Positions 15,590-24,593 of a stretch of 35,475 bases of DNA are shown piece by piece. Under the pieces are notes generated by a model. It had not been told where the DNA came from. It did not search any database and worked only from the letters and a program-made list of their open reading frames with translations. A program made the position numbers and the translations under genes. How positions within the stretch are numbered: position 1 is the stretch's first letter; the number at the start of each line of letters is the position of its first letter. The DNA comes from an uncultured Treponema sp. (GTDB taxonomy: Bacteria; Spirochaetota; Spirochaetia; Treponematales; Treponemataceae): assembly GCA_945915085.1 (NCBI GenBank), contig CAMEET010000014.1:1-35475 (forward strand). The letters are read 5' to 3'.

Positions 15590-16942
15590 ATGAAGTTTAA
15601 AATAAAGTCTGCAACTCAAAATTTGTTTATCTATTTTATTGCACTGACAGTAATCGGTTCTTTTTTGCTCAGTCTGCCATTTTGTTATAACGGAGAAAAG
15701 ATTCCGTTTATCGATGCGGTTTTTACAACTGTTTCTGCAATTTGTGTAACAGGACTTTCAACTGTAGATATGTCTTTTTTTTCTGATGCAGGTTTTATGA
15801 TTCTTTTGCTTTTGATTGAAGCTGGCGGACTTGGACTTGTTTCCTTTTTTACAGTTTATCTTTCTTTTGCTTCAAAAAAACTTTCGCTTGTAAACAGAAA
15901 TATTATCAAAGATTATTTTACGCAAGAACAGCAGTTTGAAGCAAGGCAGATTGTAAAGCAGATTATCTTTTTTACACTGCTGATTCAGGTTTTGGGTGCT
16001 TTATTGCTGAGCTTTTTTTTATATTTTGATGGTGAAAAAAAATTCATTTTCTATGGAATTTTTCTGTCGATATCAGCATTTTGCAATGCAGGTTTTTCGC
16101 CATATTCTGACAGTCTTTCAAGATTTACACATAATCCTGCAATTATTCTGACATTATCTTTTATCATCATTTTGGGTGGACTTGGTTTTAATGTAATGTC
16201 GAACGTATATTATTCTCTGCGCAAATCAAAAATCACTAAAAAACAAATTTTAACTCTTCATTCAAAAATTGTACTGACTATGACTAGCATTCTGATTGTT
16301 CTGGGAACGTTCGTTTTTTATATTTTTGAAAGAAAACTTGCTTTTAAAGAAATGAGTTTTCCTTCCGCTTTATTGAATGCTTTTTTTGAATCGGTAACGC
16401 TCAGAACTGCTGGTTTTGAAACTGTCAGTCAAAAAGCATTTTCAAGTCATTCGACGTTTATTGCAAAAATATTTATGCTGATTGGCGGAAGTCCCGGTTC
16501 TATGGCAGGCGGTATAAAAACTACAACTGTCTTTTTGATGCTTTTGCTTGCCTATAAAAGTGCAAATGATAAAAATTTTCCATCTGTTTTCAAAAGAGAC
16601 ATTTCTCTAGAATCAATAGATAAAGCAACTTCCATTTTTATCAAAGGAATCTGTTTATTGTGTATAATGACAGGATTTTTGCTTTGGAGTCAAAAGGATT
16701 TAATTTTGAATGGTGTTTTTTCTTCCGAAAGTTTGATTTTTGAAGCATTTTCTGCTTTTGGAACTGTCGGACTTTCCAAAGGAATAACTGGACTTTTGTC
16801 ATCATCTGGAAAAATTCTGATTATGATTTTGATGTTTGCAGGACGTACTGGAATTACGTTTATTGCAATCAACAGTTTTGGGAAAGAAGATAATATCAAA
16901 TCGTTGACAGATTATCCGAAAGAAGATGTTTTGTTGGGATAA
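15590..16942 (+). CDS. ktrB: Potassium uptake membrane subunit, KtrB/TrkH family
   Basis: K+-translocating inner-membrane subunit, 450 aa, which fits KtrB (about 440-460) better than the longer TrkH. The four pore repeats of the superfamily are visible, each with its selectivity-filter loop: AICVTGLST (first), AFCNAGFSPY (second), TLRTAGFETV (third) and AFGTVGLSKG (fourth). Each loop is flanked by hydrophobic helices. The loop between the third and fourth repeats carries GGSPGSMAGGIKTTT, the flexible gate region of this family. The ribosome site is poor (an A-rich stretch with AAG). It lies 28 nt ahead of the RCK-domain gene with which it must work; whether Na+ or H+ is coupled cannot be read. 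Confidence 0.93.
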   Translation: MKFKIKSATQNLFIYFIALTVIGSFLLSLPFCYNGEKIPFIDAVFTTVSAICVTGLSTVDMSFFSDAGFMILLLLIEAGGLGLVSFFTVYLSFASKKLSLVNRNIIKDYFTQEQQFEARQIVKQIIFFTLLIQVLGALLLSFFLYFDGEKKFIFYGIFLSISAFCNAGFSPYSDSLSRFTHNPAIILTLSFIIILGGLGFNVMSNVYYSLRKSKITKKQILTLHSKIVLTMTSILIVLGTFVFYIFERKLAFKEMSFPSALLNAFFESVTLRTAGFETVSQKAFSSHSTFIAKIFMLIGGSPGSMAGGIKTTTVFLMLLLAYKSANDKNFPSVFKRDISLESIDKATSIFIKGICLLCIMTGFLLWSQKDLILNGVFSSESLIFEAFSAFGTVGLSKGITGLLSSSGKILIMILMFAGRTGITFIAINSFGKEDNIKSLTDYPKEDVLLG

Positions 16943-16970
16943 AGAAAGAAAATAAAGAAGGTTGATTAAT

Positions 16971-17696
16971 ATGATTAGTATTGCGGTTATTGGACTTGGA
17001 ACTTTTGGATGCAGAGTTGTGGAAGAGTTGATTCCTACATCAGCAGATTTAATTATTCTGGATAAAGACAGAGAAATTGTAGAAAAATATAAAAAATCTG
17101 TTGTGAACGCGTATATTACAGATGCTATTAACGAAGAAACATTACGGAAAATTATTCCTGTAAATCTGACAGCGGCAATTGTGGATATGGGAAATCAACT
17201 GGAAACTTCCATTTTGGTGACAAATCACCTGAAAAAAATCGGTGTGAATAAAATTATTGTAAAGGCAAAATCTGATGAACATGGTGAAATTTTAAAACTT
17301 GTGGGAGCAACAAAAGTGATTTATCCTGATCTGGATGCTGCAATTCATATCACGCCGATGCTTTTGTCACCAGTTTTTTTGAATTATCTTCAGATTTCTG
17401 AAAATTTTGCTATTGCAGAAATAAATGTAAAATCTGAACTTGAAGGAAAAACTTTGGCAGAAAGTGCATTGCGACAGGATTACGGAATAAACGTGATTGG
17501 ATATCGTAATGACAGTGATGAGGAAATTCAAAGTGCTTCTGATCCTTCGATGATTTTGACTTCAAAGATGGTACTGCTTGTTGCAGGTTCAGCTACTTCC
17601 ATTCAAAAATATTCAGATAAAAAAGCTTTTGATGATTTGGAAGCAATGGCAAATCATGATAAACTTCGTTTTGGTCATTTTCTGCGGCGAAAATAA
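16971..17696 (+). CDS. ktrA: Potassium uptake regulatory subunit, KtrA/TrkA (RCK domains)
   Basis: Cytoplasmic gating ring subunit of the Ktr channel, 241 aa. The N-terminal RCK_N Rossmann fold (1-135) has the nucleotide-binding glycines in VIGLGTFGCRV and the acidic residue in LIILDKD; the C-terminal RCK_C domain (about 155-241) contains the usual LEGKTLAES and DYGINVIGY stretches. Family members bind ATP/ADP/NADH in RCK_N, and many bind c-di-AMP in RCK_C. The ATG at 16971 is chosen over the TTG nine bases upstream because it has AAGAAGG at good spacing and starts the Rossmann strand cleanly. Its TAA stop abuts the stop of the convergent M28 gene with no base between. Confidence 0.93.
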   Translation: MISIAVIGLGTFGCRVVEELIPTSADLIILDKDREIVEKYKKSVVNAYITDAINEETLRKIIPVNLTAAIVDMGNQLETSILVTNHLKKIGVNKIIVKAKSDEHGEILKLVGATKVIYPDLDAAIHITPMLLSPVFLNYLQISENFAIAEINVKSELEGKTLAESALRQDYGINVIGYRNDSDEEIQSASDPSMILTSKMVLLVAGSATSIQKYSDKKAFDDLEAMANHDKLRFGHFLRRK

Positions 17697-18503
17697 TTAT
17701 TTTTCAATATCTTTTTGCTGTGCAAGTAAATCAAAAATCTTCATGCTCAAAGAAAATGAATTTTCCCAAAGATTTTCAACGCTGTCGTTTTGAGTGTGAA
17801 GATTTTTCCACGTTTTTGGAGTTTGATTTTTTAAAACATCCGAAACTTCGTTTGAAGGTAAAACTGTAATTGCGACTGCTGGAATGCCCTGCGCTATAAA
17901 ACTTGCATTATCTGAATAATTGCACGGCAAACAAAACCATTTTCCATTTCCAGCTGTTCTAATAATTTTTCGGGCTTTATCTTCTAGGACAGCCATCTTT
18001 TTGATAAATGAATTCCCTGCCTTTTTTGGAATATTGTTTTCGCACAAAACTGGAACATCACCAGTTCCCATGCAGTCAAAAACAAAAACATCATCATTTA
18101 TCGACAGTTTTTTAAAAAGACCTGCAATGGCAAAAGCACCTTGCGAAGTAATTCCTTCAGAGCACGATTCTTCTCCGTCTGTAAAAATAAGTCTGATATT
18201 ATGAAAATCATTCTGTTTGGAAAGCTTGACTGCCCATAGCATGAGCATATAAACAGCAGCGGAATTGTCATTTGCACCAGGAGAATCTTGAAAGCGGTCA
18301 TAATGTGCCACAACAGTTTTAATTTTAAAAAGAGGATTATATTGATTTGAAGGAAATTTCACATAAACGTGCTTTTTTCCTTCCAAAGGGATAACTGCAG
18401 TTTCTACACCATTTTCTGCCAGAAAATTTTGGATAAAATTCAGCCTGTCGCAGTCTGGTTTTATAAAATCTAGAAAATGTCTTGAAGAAAAACTCATATA
18501 CAT
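17697..18503 (-). CDS. M28-family zinc peptidase
   Basis: Probable cytoplasmic zinc aminopeptidase-type hydrolase, 268 aa, without a visible signal peptide. The M28 co-catalytic zinc ligands and catalytic acid appear in order: VVAHYDR (His, Asp), GANDNSAA (bridging Asp), FTDGEESC (catalytic Glu and neighbouring Glu ligand), FVFDCMG (Asp) and NLHTQNDS (His). The substrate peptide is unknown. Two ATGs six bases apart could be the start; the outer one is better placed after an AAGG sequence. It is tail-to-tail with ktrA with touching stop codons and no room for an intrinsic terminator, so the two transcripts must overlap. Confidence 0.9.
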   Translation of the reverse strand: MYMSFSSRHFLDFIKPDCDRLNFIQNFLAENGVETAVIPLEGKKHVYVKFPSNQYNPLFKIKTVVAHYDRFQDSPGANDNSAAVYMLMLWAVKLSKQNDFHNIRLIFTDGEESCSEGITSQGAFAIAGLFKKLSINDDVFVFDCMGTGDVPVLCENNIPKKAGNSFIKKMAVLEDKARKIIRTAGNGKWFCLPCNYSDNASFIAQGIPAVAITVLPSNEVSDVLKNQTPKTWKNLHTQNDSVENLWENSFSLSMKIFDLLAQQKDIEK

Positions 18504-18585
18504 AATTTTGCCTTAAAATTATTTTTTTTTCAACTTTTTGGAGAATTGTCGAAGTGATTTTTTTAAGTTTTCAGCATAAAAAAAA

Positions 18586-18597
18586 GGGACAGACCTT
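18586..18597 (+). repeat. Dispersed 12-mer, copy 8 (exact)
   Basis: An exact GGGACAGACCTT preceded by A8, between the divergent M28 gene and argF, on the argF strand and about 60 bp upstream of its -35. Confidence 0.85.
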
Positions 18598-18657
18598 GTT
18601 TTGCATATTAAAAATCTCAAACTTAGTAAGAAAAAAACACACATAAAAAAATCGCAT

Positions 18658-18686
18658 TTGAATATTCTGAATAAACGTGTTATAAT
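18658..18686 (+). promoter_or_regulatory. argF promoter
   Basis: TTGAAT (18658-18663), a 17-bp spacer and a perfect TATAAT (18681-18686). Transcription should start near 18693, giving a leader of about 25 nt that carries the AAGGTGG ribosome site. No ARG-box palindrome was recognised. Confidence 0.75.
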
Positions 18687-18717
18687 TATGCTTTAATTTT
18701 TGCTTAAGGTGGCGGAT

Positions 18718-19713
18718 ATGGATTTAAAAGGACGAAACTTTTTGACATTAAAGGATTTTTCTCCTGAAGAAATCATTTACCTTTTGGATTTGGCTGAAAA
18801 TCTGAAGGAAAAAAAGAAGAAAGGCATTCCTGTAGATATTCATCGGGGAAAAAATATTGCTTTGATTTTTGAAAAAACCAGTACACGAACACGCTGTGCG
18901 TTTGAAGTTGCCGCTCATGATTTAGGAATTCAAACTACTTATCTGGCTGAAGGAAGTCAGATTGGTAAAAAAGAAAGTATTGCTGATACTGCCAGAGTTT
19001 TGGGTCGAATGTTTGAAGGCATTGAATATCGCGGCTTTGAACAGTCGCTTGTTGAAGATTTGGCTAAATATTCTGGTGTTGTTGTTTGGAATGGTCTTAC
19101 TAATGAATATCATCCGACTCAAATGCTTGCTGACATGCTTACTATCCGCGAACACTTTGGAAAACTAAAAGGTCTTAAACTGGTTTATTTTGGTGATGCG
19201 CGTTATAACATTGGCAATTCTTTGTGTATTGTTTGTGCAAAGCTTGGATTGAATTTGACTTTATGTGCTCCTCAAAAATATTTTCCAAATGCCAAGTTGA
19301 TTGAAGAATGTAAAAACTGGTGTAAAGAAAGCGGCGGTTCTATCAATATGGAAGAAAATGTTTCGACAGCTGCTGCTGATGCTGATATTCTTTATACTGA
19401 TGTGTGGGTTTCTATGGGTGAACCTGATGATATTTGGGAAGAACGCATTAATGATTTAAAATCATATCAGGTGAATAGTGATGTTATGGCGAAAGCTAAA
19501 CCTGATGCAATTTTTATGCATGATTTACCGTCTTTCCATGATTTGAATACAAAAATTGGAAAGGAAATTCATCAGAAATTTGGACTTGAAGCTATGGAAG
19601 TAACTGATGAAGTTTTTGAAAGCAGTCAGTCTGTTGTTTTTGACGAAGCTGAAAACAGAATGCACACTATCAAAGCTGTGATTGCTGCTACTCTTGGTCA
19701 TAATTTTATTTAA
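18718..19713 (+). CDS. argF: Ornithine carbamoyltransferase (HCLP motif altered to HDLP)
   Basis: Cytoplasmic enzyme making citrulline from ornithine and carbamoyl phosphate, or running in reverse in arginine catabolism; 331 aa, the usual length. The carbamoyl-phosphate motif STRTR lies at 55-59, HPTQ in YHPTQMLADM, and the ornithine loop VSMGEP is intact. The normally conserved HCLP motif is MHDLPSFHD, with Asp269 where E. coli has Cys273. The ending EAENRMHTIKAV is typical. The ATG at 18718 is chosen over a TTG 18 bases upstream because it follows AAGGTGG. It is cotranscribed with the ACT-domain gene 16 nt downstream. With no other arginine genes nearby, the direction (biosynthetic or catabolic) is undecided. 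Confidence 0.93.
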   Translation: MDLKGRNFLTLKDFSPEEIIYLLDLAENLKEKKKKGIPVDIHRGKNIALIFEKTSTRTRCAFEVAAHDLGIQTTYLAEGSQIGKKESIADTARVLGRMFEGIEYRGFEQSLVEDLAKYSGVVVWNGLTNEYHPTQMLADMLTIREHFGKLKGLKLVYFGDARYNIGNSLCIVCAKLGLNLTLCAPQKYFPNAKLIEECKNWCKESGGSINMEENVSTAAADADILYTDVWVSMGEPDDIWEERINDLKSYQVNSDVMAKAKPDAIFMHDLPSFHDLNTKIGKEIHQKFGLEAMEVTDEVFESSQSVVFDEAENRMHTIKAVIAATLGHNFI

Positions 19714-19729
19714 TTTTTGGGAGGATAAT

Positions 19730-19999
19730 ATGAATGCCATTATTACTGTTGTTGGCTCGGATAAAGTTGGAATTATTGCGAAAGTTTCTCAATTTTTAAG
19801 TGAACATAAAATTAATATAGCTGATATTACGCAGACTATTCTTTCTGGTAACTTTGTAATGATGATGATGGTTGATCTTGCCGCATCTGACATTTCCATT
19901 GATGACTTAAGAAATGCTATGGAAGATTTGAGTTCTGATATGGGCGTTGAAATCAATATTATGAGTGAAAAAGTTTTCAGTGCTATGCACCGAGTTTAA
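19730..19999 (+). CDS. ACT-domain protein (UPF0237-like)
   Basis: A single small ACT domain of 89 aa: NAIITVVGSDKVGIIAKVS, then HKINIADITQTIL and a long run of Met and Val in the third strand. ACT domains bind amino acids or related ligands and usually regulate metabolic enzymes or transcription. The UPF0237 type is commonly encoded beside a DUF711/UPF0210 partner, which is absent here. A GGGAGG ribosome site lies 5 nt before the ATG, and the gene starts 16 nt after argF, so it shares the argF promoter. A role in sensing an arginine-pathway amino acid is a guess from context. Confidence 0.9.
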   Translation: MNAIITVVGSDKVGIIAKVSQFLSEHKINIADITQTILSGNFVMMMMVDLAASDISIDDLRNAMEDLSSDMGVEINIMSEKVFSAMHRV

Positions 20000-20007
20000 T
20001 TTTTTAA

Positions 20008-20097
20008 TACGACCGGTCAAGGCACGCTTCGCTCAAGGCACGCTAACGCTTAAAGCCTTGACTTCGCCGTTTTGAGGGGTTGTACTACCCCCTCAAT
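20008..20097 (+). repeat. GC-rich hairpin repeat, 53 bp identical to the window's right end
   Basis: Contains a stem GTCAAGGC/GCCTTGAC (20016-20023, 20055-20062) and a second, GAGGGG/CCCCTC. Bases 20045-20097 are identical, in inverted orientation, to 35423-35475, and the match may continue beyond the window. It lies between the ACT gene stop and the terminator. Confidence 0.85.
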
Positions 20098-20100
20098 CAG

Positions 20101-20160
20101 AAAAGTGTCTGTTTTATGTCAAGTAATTCAATTTTTTGTCTGAAAACAGGCACTTTTTTT
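20101..20160 (+). terminator. Intrinsic terminator of argF-ACT operon
   Basis: AAAAGTGTCTGTTTT pairs with GAAAACAGGCACTTTT (one wobble) around a loop of about 26 nt, running into T7. Confidence 0.85.
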
Positions 20161-20235
20161 ATTCTCAGTTTTATTCTTAAATCATTTTATCCTTTTATTC
20201 TTTAATTTCATCACTAATCTGCCGATATACTTTGT

Positions 20236-22416
20236 ATGAAGAAGTGTTTTTTTTCTATATTATCAGTTTTTTTTCTATTAAATAATGCTGTTTTTGCAAA
20301 AATCTTTTTTGATAAACTTGATTTGAATCAAAATGATGAACTTTTATATACTGTTACAAATGAGGCAACTGGAATTTCAAAATATAATGCACTTTTTAAA
20401 GTTAAAGTTAAAAGTGAGACGACTGATTTTTATCCTGAATGTGTTTCGTTTTTTCCTGAACAGGTTGAGTTAATTAATAATTCAAACATTTTACAAATTA
20501 GAAATTCTTATGGTACGGCTCAATATGACATTTCAAATCATTCGTTAAAAACTGTCAATACAGTTGAGCAAATACCAGAAAAACCTCTTCCTCTTTTGCC
20601 TTATGCTACAAGTTACGATGGAACCTGGTTTTGTTTTTTGCGCCAAACTTCTTTTTTGACAGCTGATCTTGTTGTAAAAAATATTTCTTCTGGTTATGAA
20701 TATGTTCTTACAAAAAACAGTCAGATGAGTTATGACAAGATTCCTGCAAAATGGAGTCCTGAAAAAAATCTTCTGATTTATGAAAAAGACGGTTCTATTT
20801 ATTTTTGTAATCCAACTGCTTTGCAAGGAAATGTTGAAATTGATGAAAAATATAGAAGAATAGGACGTGGCTCTATTAATAGTGTTGAATTTGCTTCTTC
20901 TAAGTTTATTATCTACGCTGATGATTCACTTCTTTATAAAATTAATACAAAAGAACTTTACACGGTAGGACTTTATTCAAATATTCTGGGAAAAGGAACT
21001 GTAATCGGGCGGCTTCCATTTAAGTTTAATCCTAAAACTGATAAATTCAGTTCTAATAGTTATGCGAATGCTTTTGTTATTATTCAAAATAAAAGACTTT
21101 TTTCTTACATGACTGTTCACAAAGATTCTAGTGATTATATGGATGTTTTATATTCGCGCCCTTATACAGATTCTAATGCTTCATTGATTGATTCTGAAAT
21201 TCTTTGGGATAAAAACTCAAATCCAATTTTGTGGATAAAAAAACTTCCTTATGATAGTGATAAAGTTCGTTGCTCTGTTTATAGAATTAGTGATATTGCG
21301 GCTCAAGTTCTTGAGATAGAAGATTCTGGCGACCCTTTTATTTCTCCTGACGGTTCAAAAGTCGGTTTTTTTGCCGGTGCTGCATTTTATGTTTATGACA
21401 TTAATAAATGGAACAGGATTTCATCTTTGCAAGGCGAGAGAATTGTTTCTGCAAAATGGCTGAATTCCAGAACGATTTTTGTTTGTGGCGAAAAAAGTAT
21501 TCGTATGTGGGATTGCATAAATGGGGACACAGAAGTGATTGCAATTTCATCAGTAAAATCTGCATATTGGTCTACAGACGGCTCTACTATCATTATAGAT
21601 AATGATACAGGTAATAATTATGAACTATTAAATGAAACAAATACATGGAAAAAAATTGGTTTGACTGCAAAACGAGAGAATTCCACTCAAAATGGAAGGT
21701 TTCGTGCATTTACAAATACTTCCGTAAACTGTAATTTTGAAAATGTTGTATACATAAGAACTTTGGGAAAAAATCCTGTGACTGTGCCTTTGTACAAAGA
21801 ATCTATCAAACGAAAAATAAATCCTAAAAAAGTTTCAATCATTTTTGATGCTTACGATAATGCAGATGGCCTTGCTCAAATTATCACGACGTTAAAAAAA
21901 TTCAACGTAAAAGGTGATTTTTTTATTAACGGAGAATTTATCAGACGATTTCCACAAGAAACTAAGCAAATTGTAAAAAATGAATATAACTGTAATTCTA
22001 TGTTTTTTAGTTTGACTGATTTGACTGAGAATAATTTTGTGATGGATGAAGATTTTATCAGGCGTGGTCTTGCACGAAATGAAGATGAATTTTACCAGTG
22101 TACGGAAAGTGAGCTTTCGATTTTCTGGCATGCACCTTTTTATAAAACAACTGAGCAAATTATTGAATATGGAAAAAACGCAGGCTACACTTACATAGAT
22201 TTGAAAACTGAAAATCTTGAACAGTCTGATGATAATCCTTTTGACGTCATTCAAAGATATTATACAAAAGCGATAAAAGATGGTGGCGGCATAATCCCTG
22301 TAACTGTCGGTTTTTCTTCTGCTTATGAAAAAGAATTTTTGTATAATCATCTTGATTTGCTGATATGTGCCCTTATTGATGCTGGGTTTGAATTAGTTGG
22401 CATAAATGAATTGTAA
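20236..22416 (+). CDS. Exported beta-propeller protein with degenerate NodB-type deacetylase domain
   Basis: Exported protein of 726 aa, with signal peptide MKKCFFSILSVFFLLNNAVFA. Residues about 25-510 are repeated beta-strand blades resembling TolB/WD40-type propellers (recurrent SPEKNLLIYEKDGS-, SPDGSKVGFFAG- and STDGSTIIIDND-like units). Residues about 530-726 follow the polysaccharide-deacetylase (NodB) fold order: SIIFDAYDNADG in place of TFDDG, then VKGDFFINGEFI as in the family's ATFF strand, CNSMFFSLTDL in place of the HSxxH metal site, and FWHAPFYK in place of RxPxG. The metal ligands are therefore largely missing, so a binding or structural role is likelier than catalysis. There is no Shine-Dalgarno sequence; TATACT lies 4 nt before the ATG. 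Confidence 0.8.
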   Translation: MKKCFFSILSVFFLLNNAVFAKIFFDKLDLNQNDELLYTVTNEATGISKYNALFKVKVKSETTDFYPECVSFFPEQVELINNSNILQIRNSYGTAQYDISNHSLKTVNTVEQIPEKPLPLLPYATSYDGTWFCFLRQTSFLTADLVVKNISSGYEYVLTKNSQMSYDKIPAKWSPEKNLLIYEKDGSIYFCNPTALQGNVEIDEKYRRIGRGSINSVEFASSKFIIYADDSLLYKINTKELYTVGLYSNILGKGTVIGRLPFKFNPKTDKFSSNSYANAFVIIQNKRLFSYMTVHKDSSDYMDVLYSRPYTDSNASLIDSEILWDKNSNPILWIKKLPYDSDKVRCSVYRISDIAAQVLEIEDSGDPFISPDGSKVGFFAGAAFYVYDINKWNRISSLQGERIVSAKWLNSRTIFVCGEKSIRMWDCINGDTEVIAISSVKSAYWSTDGSTIIIDNDTGNNYELLNETNTWKKIGLTAKRENSTQNGRFRAFTNTSVNCNFENVVYIRTLGKNPVTVPLYKESIKRKINPKKVSIIFDAYDNADGLAQIITTLKKFNVKGDFFINGEFIRRFPQETKQIVKNEYNCNSMFFSLTDLTENNFVMDEDFIRRGLARNEDEFYQCTESELSIFWHAPFYKTTEQIIEYGKNAGYTYIDLKTENLEQSDDNPFDVIQRYYTKAIKDGGGIIPVTVGFSSAYEKEFLYNHLDLLICALIDAGFELVGINEL

Positions 22417-22439
22417 AAAACACAAAAATTAGTTATAAT
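22411..22439 (+). promoter_or_regulatory. EF-G gene promoter overlapping the upstream stop codon
   Basis: TTGTAA (22411-22416), a 17-bp spacer and TATAAT (22434-22439). The -35 overlaps the TAA stop of the propeller gene. A TGAGGT ribosome site follows at 22456-22461. Confidence 0.7.
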
Positions 22440-22467
22440 TCCAATAATTTGTTATTGAGGTCTATAT

Positions 22468-24519
22468 ATGTCTTTGGAAAAAATGCGGAATATTGGAATT
22501 ATGGCACATATTGATGCCGGAAAAACTACAACAACAGAACGAATTCTTTATTATACAGGAAAAATTCATAAAATCGGTGAAATTGATGACGGTCAGGCTA
22601 CAATGGACTGGATGGCTCAGGAACAGGAGCGAGGAATTACGATTTGTTCGGCTGCCACAACAACTTACTGGAAGAACTATCAGATAAATATAATTGACAC
22701 ACCAGGTCACGTTGATTTTACAGCAGAAGTTGAACGTTCACTGCGCGTTCTTGATGGTGCAGTTGCTGTGATTTGCGCTGTTGACGGTGTTCAGCCTCAA
22801 ACTGAAACTGTATGGAAGCAGGCTGATGAATTTAATGTTCCAAGAATTTGTTTTATGAATAAAATGGATAGAATTGGTGCAGATTTTTTTGGTTCGATGG
22901 AAGATGTACAGCAAAAGTTTGGCATTGAACCTCTTGCTCTCCAGATTCCAATTGGTGAAGGTCCTGATTTTGAAGGTGTCATCGATTTGATAAAAATGAA
23001 GGAACTTCGCTGGTCCGAACAAGATGAAGGAGAAACAATCACTGAGTCTGAAATTTCAGCTGAGCGTTTAAGCGATGCTCAAAAATGGCATGATAAGCTT
23101 GTTGAAACTGTTGCTGCTTCTGATGACAATCTTATGGAAATTTATCTTGAAGGTGGAGAAATTTCCGTTGAACAAATCAAAACTGCTATCCGTAATGGCA
23201 CAATAAACAGAACTTTTGTACCTTTTGTAATGGGAAGTGCAAGACATAATCAGGGTGTGCAGCCATTAATCGATGCAATTGTTGATTATCTTCCATGCCC
23301 AACTGATGTTCCAGCTGCAAAAGGAATTAAATTCAAAAAAGATGAACAGGAAAACATAGAAATTCCTTGTGATGTTTCAAAAATGCCTTTAGGTCTTGTG
23401 TTTAAAATTCAATATGACAGAGAAATGGGACCTTTGTGTTATGTTCGAATGTATTCAGGAAAAATTTCATCAGGAACACAGATTTTTAACGTAAATAAAA
23501 AGAAACGAGAGCGTGTAAACAGAATCCTTCGCATGCATGCTGATAAATCTGAACCTATGGATAGTCTTAGTGCAGGCGACATTGCTGTTTTTATCGGGCT
23601 GAAACTTGCACAAACTGGAGATACTATTGGAAGTGAAGCGTTTAATGTTCTTCTGGAACAGCCAAAATTCCCACAGCCTGTAATTTCTGTTGCTCTTGAG
23701 CCAGAAAGCATGAGTGAAAAAGATAAAATGAATGAAACTCTTGCAATTCTAAGTCGTGAAGATCCAACTTTTACAAGTCACGAAGATGCAGAAACTGGTC
23801 AGCTTATTATTTCAGGTATGGGAGAACTTCATCTTGATGTTTTAGTAACAAGAATGCGTGATGATTTTGGTGTTAAATGTAATGTTGGCGCACCTCAAGT
23901 TACTTATCGTGAATCTGTTAGCGGAAAAGCGGAATCCAGTGAAGACTACAGCCGTGTTCTTGCAGGAAAAGAAAACACTGCTGGTTTAAGAATCAGTGTG
24001 GAACAGCGGGAGCAGGGAAGTGGAAATTCCTATGAAGTTTGCTGCAAACATTCTGATGTGCCTGAAGAAATTATGGCAGCAATTGAAAGTGGTTTTAAAT
24101 CTGCATTGGATTCTGGAATTAAATATGGATATCCTTGTACCGATATTGGCGTAAAAGTTTTAGAAATTTCATACAATGAATTAACTTCTACAACTTTTGC
24201 TTTTGAAGCATGTGCTGCTCAGGTTTTTGACAAAGCATGTAATTTAGCAAATCCAGTAATCCTGGAACCTGTAATGAATGTTGATATTTCTTGTCCTAAG
24301 GAATTTGTTGGTCCTGCAAGTAGCCAGCTCAGTCAGCGAGGCGGAAGTATAATGGGACAGGATTCAAAAGTTTCTGGTGAAATAATTCACGCTCAGGCTC
24401 CAATGGCAAATATGTTCGGTTTTACAACAAATCTTCGTTCAGCAACTCAGGGGCGTGCTAGTTTCAGTATGGAATTCAGTCATTTCCAGATAAAAGCTGG
24501 CGGATTGACTAGCTACTAA
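22468..24519 (+). CDS. fusA: Translation elongation factor G (lone copy)
   Basis: Ribosomal translocase GTPase of the EF-G family, 683 aa. G-domain motifs: [14 protein letters not shown] (G1, about residues 10-24), RGITI (G2), DTPGHVDF (G3), NKMD (G4) and a GSA segment (G5). Domain II contains [14 protein letters not shown] strands, domain IV the [12 protein letters not shown] and [13 protein letters not shown] region, and domain [17 protein letters not shown] with the [14 protein letters not shown] end. Spirochaetes carry two EF-G genes. This one stands alone, away from rpsL-rpsG-tuf, so it could be the second, ribosome-recycling type (spdEFG2); sequence alone cannot settle this here. It has its own promoter and ribosome site. 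Confidence 0.93.
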   Translation: MSLEKMRNIGIMAHIDAGKTTTTERILYYTGKIHKIGEIDDGQATMDWMAQEQERGITICSAATTTYWKNYQINIIDTPGHVDFTAEVERSLRVLDGAVAVICAVDGVQPQTETVWKQADEFNVPRICFMNKMDRIGADFFGSMEDVQQKFGIEPLALQIPIGEGPDFEGVIDLIKMKELRWSEQDEGETITESEISAERLSDAQKWHDKLVETVAASDDNLMEIYLEGGEISVEQIKTAIRNGTINRTFVPFVMGSARHNQGVQPLIDAIVDYLPCPTDVPAAKGIKFKKDEQENIEIPCDVSKMPLGLVFKIQYDREMGPLCYVRMYSGKISSGTQIFNVNKKKRERVNRILRMHADKSEPMDSLSAGDIAVFIGLKLAQTGDTIGSEAFNVLLEQPKFPQPVISVALEPESMSEKDKMNETLAILSREDPTFTSHEDAETGQLIISGMGELHLDVLVTRMRDDFGVKCNVGAPQVTYRESVSGKAESSEDYSRVLAGKENTAGLRISVEQREQGSGNSYEVCCKHSDVPEEIMAAIESGFKSALDSGIKYGYPCTDIGVKVLEISYNELTSTTFAFEACAAQVFDKACNLANPVILEPVMNVDISCPKEFVGPASSQLSQRGGSIMGQDSKVSGEIIHAQAPMANMFGFTTNLRSATQGRASFSMEFSHFQIKAGGLTSY

Positions 24520-24593
24520 AAAGTTTTATTTATATTTTTTTTCCTTGACGTTTTTCCATAGTTTTTACTATCTTTTTTGTAAGAGGTAACGCT

